Origin: JANYJJ01 sp031386065
GTDB taxonomy: Bacteria; Pseudomonadota; Gammaproteobacteria; Burkholderiales; Burkholderiaceae_C
DNA: 13,454 nucleotides
Assembly: GCA_031386065.1 (NCBI GenBank)
Contig: JANNBZ010000418.1
Coordinates: 1 to 13,454 of the forward strand
Direction: 5' to 3'
Below the pieces are notes generated by a model. It had not been told where the DNA came from. It was given only the letters and a program-made list of their open reading frames with translations, and ran no database searches. Below, piece by piece: positions 1 through 7,382 of the stretch; positions within the stretch are counted from its first letter, which is position 1; each line of letters starts with the position of its first letter. Position numbers and translations under genes: made by a program.

Positions 1-972
1 TCCGACCGCCTGACCACGCTGCAGCTCGACGTGACCGACGCCCGCGCCCTGAATGCCGCGCTGGCCGGCCGCTTCGCGGTGCTCAGCGCCGCGCCGTACC
101 ACCTGACGGTGAAGGTGGCCGAGGCGGCCCGCGAACTCGGCGTGCACTACCTCGACCTGACCGAAGACGTGGCCAGCACGCGGCGCATCCGCGAACTGGC
201 GGTGGGCGCCGGCAGCGCCTTCATTCCGCAGTGCGGGCTGGCGCCGGGCTTCATCTCGATCGTGGCGGCCGACCTGGCGCGGCAGTTCGATTCGCTCGAC
301 TCGGTGCGCATGCGCGTCGGCGCCCTTCCGGCCTACCCGAGCAATGCGCTGAACTACAACCTGACCTGGAGCACCGAAGGCGTCATCAACGAATACTGCG
401 AACCCTGCGAGGCCATCGTCGACGGCCAGATTCGCGAGGTGCCGGCGCTCGAAGAGCGCGAGGAGTTCTCGCTCGACGGCGTGCTGTACGAAGCCTTCAA
501 CACCTCGGGCGGCTTGGGCACGCTGTGCGAAACCCTGCAAGGCAAGGTGCGCACGCTGAACTACCGCACCATCCGCTACCCGGGCCACGCCGCCATCATG
601 AAAGCGCTGCTGAACGACCTGCGCCTGCGCGACCGCCGCGACGTGCTGAAGGACATTCTGGAAAACGCGCTTCCCGCCACCATGCAGGACGTGGTGATCG
701 TCTTCGTCACCGTGGCCGGCCTGCGCGAGGGCCGCCTGCAGCAAGACACCTTCGTGCGCAAGATTTACAGCCAGGTGCTGGCCGGCCGCATGCACAGCGC
801 GATCCAGATCACCACCGCCAGCAGCCTGTGCGCCATGCTCGACATGCTGGCCGCAGGTCACTTGCCGCAAAGCGGCTTCTTGCGTCAGGAAGACGTGCTG
901 CTGGGCGACTTTCTGGCGAACCGGTTCGGGCGCGTGTACGGGGCCGACGAAGCGGCCGCACGAACAGCCTAG
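1..972 (+). CDS. Saccharopine dehydrogenase-family oxidoreductase, 3' part (5' end outside window)
   Basis: The reading frame is open from base 1, so the gene begins upstream; 323 residues are visible before the TAG stop. The visible part starts in the second half of an N-terminal NAD(P)-binding Rossmann domain (pattern LSAAPYHLTVKVAEAA, then GVHYLDLTEDV) and continues through the family's CGLAPGFISI turn into the C-terminal substrate/dimerisation domain (about residues 85-310). This layout matches saccharopine dehydrogenase-like and lysine 6-dehydrogenase-like proteins, usually about 370-400 residues, so roughly 50-80 residues including the glycine-rich dinucleotide loop should lie before the window. 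Family members act on lysine-derived or carboxyspermidine-type substrates; the substrate here cannot be told from sequence. The stop codon overlaps that of the convergent fhs gene by four bases. I am confident of the family, not of the reaction. Confidence 0.85.
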   Translation, partial: SDRLTTLQLDVTDARALNAALAGRFAVLSAAPYHLTVKVAEAARELGVHYLDLTEDVASTRRIRELAVGAGSAFIPQCGLAPGFISIVAADLARQFDSLDSVRMRVGALPAYPSNALNYNLTWSTEGVINEYCEPCEAIVDGQIREVPALEEREEFSLDGVLYEAFNTSGGLGTLCETLQGKVRTLNYRTIRYPGHAAIMKALLNDLRLRDRRDVLKDILENALPATMQDVVIVFVTVAGLREGRLQQDTFVRKIYSQVLAGRMHSAIQITTASSLCAMLDMLAAGHLPQSGFLRQEDVLLGDFLANRFGRVYGADEAAARTA

Positions 973-2642
973 AACAGCCCGCGAATTCGCCCCTGGTCGT
1001 CGACATCGATGGCCTGCGCGGCCGGCACCTTGGGCAGGCCGGGCATGGTCATCACGTCGCCGCACACCATCACCACGAACTCGGCGCCGGCGGCCAGCCG
1101 CACCTCGCGAATGTTCAGCGCGTGGCCGCTGGGCGCGCCGCGCAGGTGCGGGTCGGTCGAGAACGAGTACTGCGTCTTGGCGATGCACACCGGGTGGTGG
1201 CCGTGGCCCTGAGCCTGCAGCGCGGCGATCTGCGCGCGCACCTTGGCATCGGCGGTGACATGGCTGGCGCCGTAGATCTTCATCGCCACGGCCTCAACCT
1301 TGTGCCACAGCGAATCGGCGTCGTCGTAGACGAAGCGCATCTGGCTGGGCTGCTCGCACAGCGCGACCACGGCGCGGGCCAGGTCGGCCGCACCGGCGCC
1401 GCCCTCGGCCCAGTGCCGCGCCAGCACCACCTGCACGCCGTGCGCCGAGGCGTCGCGCCGAAGCAGTTCGATCTCGGCTGCGGTGTCCTCGCTGCGGTGG
1501 TTGATGGCCACGACGCATGGCAGGCCGAAGTGTTCGCGCACGTTGTGGATGTGCCGCTCCAGATTGACCAGGCCTTTTTGCAGTGCGTCGAGGTTCTCGA
1601 TGCCGGCGTGTTTCACGTCGACCCCGCCGTGGTACTTCAGCGCGCGCACCGTGGCGACGATGACCACCGCCGACGGGCGCAGGCCCGACTTGCGGCACTT
1701 GATGTCGACGAACTTCTCGGCCCCCAGGTCGGCACCGAAGCCAGCCTCGGTGACCACGTAGTCGGCGAGCTTCAGCGCCGTTGCGGTGGCCAGCACCGAG
1801 TTGCAGCCGTGGGCGATGTTGGCGAACGGCCCGCCGTGGATGAAGGCGAGGTTGTTTTCCAGCGTCTGCACGATGTTCGGCGCCAGCGCGTCCTTCAACA
1901 GCGCGGCCATCGCACCTTGCGCGTGCAGGTCGCTGGCGTGAATCGGCCGGTGCTGCGCGTTGTGGCCGACCACGATGCGCGCCAGGCGCTGCTTCAGGTC
2001 GGCCAGGCTGGTGGCCAGGCAAAAGATGGCCATCACCTCCGACGCGACGACGATGTCGAAACCGTCTTCGCGCGGGAATCCGTTGCCCGGTCCGCCAAGC
2101 GCGACGGTGGTGTGGCGCAGCGCGCGATCGTTCATGTCCATCACCCGCTTCCAGGTGATGCGCCGCACGTCGAAGCCGAGCGCGTTGCCGTGGTGGATGT
2201 GGTTGTCGATCAGCGCGGCCAGCAGGTTGTGGGCCAGCGCAATGGCCGAGAAGTCGCCGGTGAAATGCAGGTTGATGTCTTCCATCGGCACCACTTGCGC
2301 CATGCCGCCGCCGGCCGCACCGCCCTTCATGCCGAACACCGGCCCCAGGCAGGGTTCGCGCAGGCAGACGATGGCGTCGCGCCCGATGTGGTTCAGCGCA
2401 TCGCCCAGCCCGACCGTGGTGGTGGTCTTGCCTTCGCCGGCAGGTGTGGGCGAAATCGCCGTCACCAGAATCAGCTTGCCATCGGCTCGGCCTTGCAGCG
2501 CCGCCACGCCCTCCAGCGACAGCTTGGCCTTGTAGTGCCCGTGGGGCGACAGGTGTTCATCGGGAATGCCGTAACGCTCTTGCGCCAGCGGGGTGATGCG
2601 CCGCATGGTGGCGGCCTGGGCGATCTCGATGTCACTGCGCAT
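969..2642 (-). CDS. fhs: Formate-tetrahydrofolate ligase
   Basis: Cytoplasmic enzyme of one-carbon metabolism that joins formate to tetrahydrofolate with ATP, giving 10-formyltetrahydrofolate. The 557-residue product has the usual family length. Seen: nucleotide-binding loop PTPAGEGKTTTT (residues 65-76), signature GMKGGAAGGG (104-113) followed by AQVVPMEDINLHFTGD, and second signature VATVRALKYHGG. The ATG at 2642 was chosen over an in-frame upstream ATG at 2720 because a GGAG ribosome-binding site (minus strand, 2651-2654) lies eight bases before it and the protein then starts at the family's normal N-terminus. Oddity: the residue after GGAAGGG is Met114, where the family signature has Tyr. 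The gene ends tail to tail with the oxidoreductase gene and is divergent from pcaI. Its product could handle formate or C1 units released in aromatic catabolism, but that link is inference from position only. Confidence 0.97.
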   Translation of the reverse strand: MRSDIEIAQAATMRRITPLAQERYGIPDEHLSPHGHYKAKLSLEGVAALQGRADGKLILVTAISPTPAGEGKTTTTVGLGDALNHIGRDAIVCLREPCLGPVFGMKGGAAGGGMAQVVPMEDINLHFTGDFSAIALAHNLLAALIDNHIHHGNALGFDVRRITWKRVMDMNDRALRHTTVALGGPGNGFPREDGFDIVVASEVMAIFCLATSLADLKQRLARIVVGHNAQHRPIHASDLHAQGAMAALLKDALAPNIVQTLENNLAFIHGGPFANIAHGCNSVLATATALKLADYVVTEAGFGADLGAEKFVDIKCRKSGLRPSAVVIVATVRALKYHGGVDVKHAGIENLDALQKGLVNLERHIHNVREHFGLPCVVAINHRSEDTAAEIELLRRDASAHGVQVVLARHWAEGGAGAADLARAVVALCEQPSQMRFVYDDADSLWHKVEAVAMKIYGASHVTADAKVRAQIAALQAQGHGHHPVCIAKTQYSFSTDPHLRGAPSGHALNIREVRLAAGAEFVVMVCGDVMTMPGLPKVPAAQAIDVDDQGRIRGLF

Positions 2643-2841
2643 GCGTGAGGCTCCGAAGGGCGAAAAAGCAATGGGCCGAATCCTGACACAGCGATGTGGG
2701 GGGCGACGCAGACTGCGCAACGATGCCGCGGGCCGGTGATGCCAAACTCAAACGCCACGACGCGCCAGACTAAACTTTTTGCAGCGCGCGATGGTGTGCT
2801 CAAAGAACGGTTCAGTCATCAACTTCAGATCGCAGGTCACC
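2643..2841. promoter_or_regulatory. Divergent intergenic region between fhs and pcaI
   Basis: This 199-nt gap must hold the promoters of both divergent units. I see a perfect 5-1-5 dyad CGCAG-A-CTGCG at 2707-2717 and an A/T-rich patch at 2768-2780 (CTAAACTTTTT), but no convincing -35/-10 pair. An AGG at 2834-2836 can serve as ribosome-binding site for pcaI. No regulator gene of the IclR (PcaR) or LysR (PcaQ) type is present in the window, so the controlling protein is unknown. Confidence 0.5.
2651..2654 (-). promoter_or_regulatory. Ribosome-binding site of fhs
   Basis: On the minus strand these bases read GGAG, eight bases before the ATG at 2642. They decide between this start and the upstream in-frame ATG at 2720, which has no comparable site. 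Confidence 0.6.
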
Positions 2842-3543
2842 ATGATCGACAAGATTTCCCCTTCTGTCGAAGCCGCACTGCACGGCGTGCGCGACGGTGC
2901 CACCGTGATGATCGGCGGCTTTGGCGGTGCCGGTCAGCCGGCCGAGCTGATCGACGCGCTGATCGCGCAGGGCGCGCGCGACCTGACCCTCATCAACAAC
3001 AACGCCGGCAACGGCGAGGTCGGGCTGGCCGCGCTGCTGATGACGGGGCGGGTGCGCAAGATCATCTGCAGCTTTCCGCGCCAGGCCGACTCGCAGGTGT
3101 TCGACGCGCTGTACCGCGCCGGCAAGCTCGAACTGGAACTGGTGCCGCAGGGCAACCTGGCCGAGCGCATTCGTGCGGCCGGCTCGGGCATCGGCGGCTT
3201 CTTCACGCCCACCGGCTACGGCACCGATTTGGCCAAGGGCAAGGAAACACGCGAGATCGATGGCCGCATGTACGTGTTCGAGTCACCACTGCACGCCGAC
3301 GTGGCGCTGATCAAAGCCGAGGCCGGCGACCGCTGGGGCAACCTGGTGTATCGCAAGGCGGCGCGCAACTTCGGGCCGATCATGGCGATGGCGGCGACGC
3401 TCAGCATTGCGTCGGTGCACGACATCGTGGAGCTCGGCGCGCTGGACCCGGAGCACATCGTGACGCCGGGCATCTTCGTGCAGCGCGTGGTCAAGGTACC
3501 GCGCACCGCCACCGGCCCGGCCGGCTTCAAGCAGGCCGCGTGA
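2842..3543 (+). CDS. pcaI: 3-oxoadipate CoA-transferase, subunit A
   Basis: First subunit of succinyl-CoA:3-oxoadipate CoA-transferase, which moves CoA from succinyl-CoA to 3-oxoadipate in the beta-ketoadipate pathway of aromatic degradation. The 233-residue protein has the family glycine motif GGFGGAGQP (25-33), then NNNAGNGEVGLAALL, the stretch PQGNLAERIRAAGSGIGGFF, and near its end ELGALDPEHIVTPGIFV, all closely like Pseudomonas PcaI as I remember it. An upstream in-frame ATG at 2779 would add 21 residues; I prefer 2842 because the family begins at this point and AGG precedes it by five bases. It is followed after 14 bases by the B subunit and then by the thiolase, which favours the 3-oxoadipate enzyme over general 3-oxoacid (acetoacetate) CoA-transferases of the same fold. 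Confidence 0.93.
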   Translation: MIDKISPSVEAALHGVRDGATVMIGGFGGAGQPAELIDALIAQGARDLTLINNNAGNGEVGLAALLMTGRVRKIICSFPRQADSQVFDALYRAGKLELELVPQGNLAERIRAAGSGIGGFFTPTGYGTDLAKGKETREIDGRMYVFESPLHADVALIKAEAGDRWGNLVYRKAARNFGPIMAMAATLSIASVHDIVELGALDPEHIVTPGIFVQRVVKVPRTATGPAGFKQAA

Positions 3544-3557
3544 TCAGAAAGACCGAC

Positions 3558-4190
3558 ATGCAAAAACTCAACCGCGATCAGATTGCCGCCCGGGTGGCGC
3601 AAGACATTCCGGAAGGCGCCTACGTGAACCTGGGCATCGGCCTGCCCACGCTGGTGGCGAACCACCTGCCGAAGTCGAAAGAGATCTTTCTTCACAGCGA
3701 GAACGGCCTGCTCGGCATGGGCCCGGCACCCGCTGCGGGCGACGAAGACTACGACCTCATCAATGCCGGCAAGCAGCCGGTCACGCTGCTGGCCGGCGGC
3801 GCGTATTTTCACCACGCCGACAGCTTCGCGATGATGCGCGGCGGCCACCTCGACTTCTGCGTGCTGGGCGCGTTCCAGGTCTCGATCACCGGCGACCTGG
3901 CCAACTGGCACACCGGCGGCGACGCGATTCCGGCGGTGGGCGGCGCGATGGACCTGGCCATTGGTGCGAAGAAAACCTTCGTGATGATGGAGCACCTGAC
4001 CAAGACCGGCCAGAGCAAGCTTGTCGCGGCCTGCAGCTATCCGTTGACCGGCATCGCCTGCGTCAGCCGCATCTACACCGACCTGGCGGTGATCGACGTG
4101 ACGCCCGCCGGGCTGAAAGTCGTCGAGACCTTCCACGGCCTGGCCTTGGCCGAACTGCAAAAGCTCAGCGGCGTGCCGCTGATCGACTGA
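3558..4190 (+). CDS. pcaJ: 3-oxoadipate CoA-transferase, subunit B
   Basis: Second subunit of the heteromeric succinyl-CoA:3-oxoadipate CoA-transferase; it carries the catalytic glutamate that forms the enzyme-CoA thioester. Within 210 residues I see GAYVNLGIGLPTLVAN near the N-terminus, the catalytic motif SENGLLGMGP with Glu48, then GGAYFHHADSFAMMRGG, VLGAFQV, GDLANWHTGG, and the C-terminal ELQKLSGVP. The ATG at 3558 matches the usual family start; the frame is open further upstream, but that part overlaps pcaI and is not protein-like. Spacing is 14 bases from pcaI and 20 bases to pcaF, so the three are almost surely one transcript. Nothing is missing or broken. Confidence 0.94.
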   Translation: MQKLNRDQIAARVAQDIPEGAYVNLGIGLPTLVANHLPKSKEIFLHSENGLLGMGPAPAAGDEDYDLINAGKQPVTLLAGGAYFHHADSFAMMRGGHLDFCVLGAFQVSITGDLANWHTGGDAIPAVGGAMDLAIGAKKTFVMMEHLTKTGQSKLVAACSYPLTGIACVSRIYTDLAVIDVTPAGLKVVETFHGLALAELQKLSGVPLID

Positions 4191-4201
4191 ACTCAAACAT
4201 C

Positions 4202-4205
4202 GGAG
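4202..4205 (+). promoter_or_regulatory. Ribosome-binding site of pcaF
   Basis: GGAG, with five bases between it and the ATG at 4211; it lies in the 20-base gap after the pcaJ stop and confirms the pcaF start. Confidence 0.7.
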
Positions 4206-4210
4206 ACACC

Positions 4211-5425
<1,215 letters not shown>

Positions 5426-5479
5426 GCCACGGCTCGACCCCATCCCCCAACAGAGGGCCCTCCGACGAGGGGTTCGCAG

Positions 5480-5494
5480 GTCACAAGATGTGAC
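5480..5494. promoter_or_regulatory. Perfect 6-3-6 inverted repeat, possible operator
   Basis: The bases read GTCACA-AGA-TGTGAC, a perfect dyad, 55 bases after the pcaF stop and 131 bases before the transporter start. It looks like a binding site for a dimeric regulator. The half-sites face opposite to a CRP site, and the 3-base spacer is shorter than CRP needs, so I do not assign a regulator. Confidence 0.35.
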
Positions 5495-5499
5495 GAGAC

Positions 5500-5537
5500 T
5501 CTGCCGGGCAAACCGCCATCGGGCGGACACCGGCAGA
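5500..5537 (+). other. Nested stem-loop in the leader (terminator or attenuator-like)
   Basis: An 8-bp perfect outer stem TCTGCCGG (5500-5507) / CCGGCAGA (5530-5537) encloses a 5-bp inner stem CCGCC (5513-5517) / GGCGG (5522-5526) with an ATCG loop and an asymmetric internal loop (5 and 3 bases). It is not followed by a U-run (next bases CGCAGTTTGAAC), so it is not a standard intrinsic terminator for pcaIJF; it may act as a leader structure or 3'-end stabiliser. Confidence 0.4.
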
Positions 5538-5624
5538 CGCAGTTTGAACTTCCGAGGACACCCCGCCCGGCGTAACAAAGCGCGTCACGCAGCCCGTACG
5601 GCATGTTTTGCCGCAGCACGCGAC

Positions 5625-7382
5625 ATGGTCGCGCTGCTGCGGGCGGCTCGCCGTGCACGCTGCCTTTTGGCCCTCTTTTTAGCGATATCGCTGGTGCCAC
5701 TCGCGGCCCGTTCCGACGACAACCGAGACCTCGCCGGCGACGCCAATCGCGAGCGCGTGGAGCAGTGGCGCCGCGAACTGAACCGAAATACCCCCGTGTT
5801 GACCGCGCCACTGGCCAGCGGATGGATTGAGCCTGTTGCTGGGGAGGCGCCCTGCTTCCAGATTGCGCGCATCGAGCTGGCGGCCAGCGGCGATGCATCA
5901 GATCGCTTTCAGTGGTTGTTGCGCGACCTCGGCCGATTCAACAACGCTTGCCTGGGCGTGCGCAGCATCGAAGCCTTGCGCGCCAATCTGGCCGCGCGAT
6001 TGATTGCGCGCGGCTTCGTGACCAGCACGGTCGAGGTGCCCGAACAGAATCTCGGCCGCGGCACGCTCACCTTGGCACTGCGCTTGGGGCTGGTCGATGC
6101 CGTGGTCGTCGACCAGGGCAGCCACACCAGCGCCCACCAGCCATCGCACAACGCCGTCCCGCTGCGCGCGGGCAGCGTTTTGAATCTGCGCCAGATTGAG
6201 CAGGCACTGGAGAATCTGGCCCGGCTGCCCAGCCAGGCCTCGCAATTCCGAATCGAGCCGAGCGACACACCGGACAGCAGTCGCATCGTGATCAGCCCCG
6301 CCGGCGGCCCACGCTGGCGCGCCACGCTGGGTCTCGAGTCCGCCGAAAGCAGTGCCTACGGGCCGCTTCAAGCCAACGCCGGCCTCACGCTGGACGCTCC
6401 CTTCAACCTGAGCGACCAGGTCTCGGTGCTGGCTTCGCTCGGCACGCGCCAAGACGGCCCCGATCGTCCTCGTCAATCGTCTGTGCTGGTCAACTACAGC
6501 GTGCCGCTTGGCAATCACCTGCTGTCGGCCAACGTGTCACACAGTGCCCACCAGCGTGTCATTCAGGGCGGCGTTGGCCGGTTCTCGGAGACCGGCTCCG
6601 AGACGCAGGCCCAAGCCCGCTGGCAGTGGACAGCCTGGCGCAATCAATCGGCTCGCCTGTCGTTGTGGACAGGAATCTCGGCGCACCGGGCACGCACCTT
6701 TCTCGCCGACACCGAGCTGTTGCTGCGACGCAGGCGTTCAACGAGTCTGGACCTCGGCGCCGCCCTGTGGCAGCGGCATGCCTGTGGCGAGATCTCGACC
6801 GAGTCCGAGGCCTCGCACACGGTGCGACTGGCCCGCGACACGACGTTTCAAGACGCTCAGCCCGGGCTGCCGCAATCCTGGCGGGCCCAAGTGCAATGGG
6901 CGTGCCGCATTGGCGGCGACACCCTGGGGGGCGACAGCATCAGCGGAGCGCCTGTGTCTGGTTCAGGCGCGTGGGACCTGCAGGGTCGCCTGACCGTGCA
7001 AGCGGTACGCCATCCTGCCGGCAGCACCGACCTGGCAACCATCGGCAGCCGCTGGACCGTGCGCGGTCACGACGCCAGCCGGTCGTTGTCAGGTCAAGGT
7101 GCCGCAGTGTTCAGGCAAGAGTTGCTGGCCCCACCCATGAAGCTGGACGCGGTCGGTGGCCTGAGAGCGTTCGTCGGCATCGACTACGGGCACATCGACC
7201 AGCCGCTGGGCGGCGAAAAGAGCCGGCGCGAACTGGCCGGCTTGGCGCTGGGAATGCGCTGGCAGTGGGCCGGCAGCACAGGCGAATTGGTGGCGGCGCG
7301 ACCGATCCGACGCCACGACGACGGCACCGGCTATGTCGTGTACGGCAGCCTGACATTCAATTTTCTCGGAGAACGACCATGA
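5625..7382 (+). CDS. Two-partner secretion outer-membrane transporter (TpsB; ShlB/FhaC/CdiB family)
   Basis: Outer-membrane beta-barrel that exports the exoprotein encoded just downstream. The 585-residue protein starts with a signal peptide (basic RAARRAR, then LLALFLAISLVPLAA, cleavage near residue 28). It continues with a periplasmic POTRA region: CFQIARIELAA at 77-87, where the family has a similar C-F-x-I start, and ARLIARGFVTSTVEVPEQ at 124-141. A second POTRA follows with LNLRQIEQALENLARLPSQ (186-204). The barrel begins about residue 230. The family's loop-6 motif is present as VRGHD (479-483, usually VRGY/F), followed by LSGQG and later FVGIDYG. The start at 5625 is chosen for the signal peptide; no strong ribosome-binding site precedes it. 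The barrel-type end YGSLTFNF is followed by five extra residues, LGERP, whose codons contain the ribosome-binding site of the next gene. The stop overlaps the exoprotein start (ATGA). Confidence 0.93.
   Translation: MVALLRAARRARCLLALFLAISLVPLAARSDDNRDLAGDANRERVEQWRRELNRNTPVLTAPLASGWIEPVAGEAPCFQIARIELAASGDASDRFQWLLRDLGRFNNACLGVRSIEALRANLAARLIARGFVTSTVEVPEQNLGRGTLTLALRLGLVDAVVVDQGSHTSAHQPSHNAVPLRAGSVLNLRQIEQALENLARLPSQASQFRIEPSDTPDSSRIVISPAGGPRWRATLGLESAESSAYGPLQANAGLTLDAPFNLSDQVSVLASLGTRQDGPDRPRQSSVLVNYSVPLGNHLLSANVSHSAHQRVIQGGVGRFSETGSETQAQARWQWTAWRNQSARLSLWTGISAHRARTFLADTELLLRRRRSTSLDLGAALWQRHACGEISTESEASHTVRLARDTTFQDAQPGLPQSWRAQVQWACRIGGDTLGGDSISGAPVSGSGAWDLQGRLTVQAVRHPAGSTDLATIGSRWTVRGHDASRSLSGQGAAVFRQELLAPPMKLDAVGGLRAFVGIDYGHIDQPLGGEKSRRELAGLALGMRWQWAGSTGELVAARPIRRHDDGTGYVVYGSLTFNFLGERP
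7368..7372 (+). promoter_or_regulatory. Ribosome-binding site of the exoprotein gene, inside the transporter gene
   Basis: GGAGA, six bases before the ATG at 7379, embedded in the last codons of the transporter gene. With the ATGA overlap at 7379-7382 it points to translational coupling and fixes the exoprotein start. Confidence 0.75.

Larger units (their letters stand above)
5426..5624 (+). promoter_or_regulatory. Leader/intergenic region before the two-partner secretion operon
   Basis: A 199-nt gap separates pcaF from the transporter gene. It holds the perfect dyad at 5480-5494 and the nested stem-loop at 5500-5537 (listed separately), small GC hairpins at 5453-5471 (GAGGGCCCTC, and CCCTC-CGAC-GAGGG using part of it), and close to the start codon CGGCA-TGTTT-TGCCG at 5599-5613, which is enclosed by CGCGT (5581-5585) and ACGCG (5618-5622). 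That last fold would cover the start region of the next gene. No clear sigma-70 promoter was found. A frame-matched ATG at 5490 exists, but the 45 residues it would add look non-coding. Confidence 0.45.

Noticed and set aside
231..2648. Long plus-strand open frame of about 800 codons across the oxidoreductase and fhs
   Set aside because: It runs over two real genes, is rich in Arg, His, Gly and Ala as expected from GC-rich shadow frames, and has no recognisable domain.
2707..2717. Operator for pca regulation (CGCAG-A-CTGCG)
   Set aside because: Short dyad that is frequent by chance in GC-rich DNA and unlike the PcaR site I remember; mentioned only within the intergenic entry.
5480..5494. CRP binding site
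   Set aside because: CRP needs TGTGA-N6-TCACA; here the half-sites are in reverse order with three bases between them. Kept only as an unassigned dyad.
6626..7378. Exoprotein starting far upstream inside the transporter gene
   Set aside because: The frame is open there but overlaps the barrel codons; the ATG at 7379 has a ribosome-binding site and begins a signal peptide.
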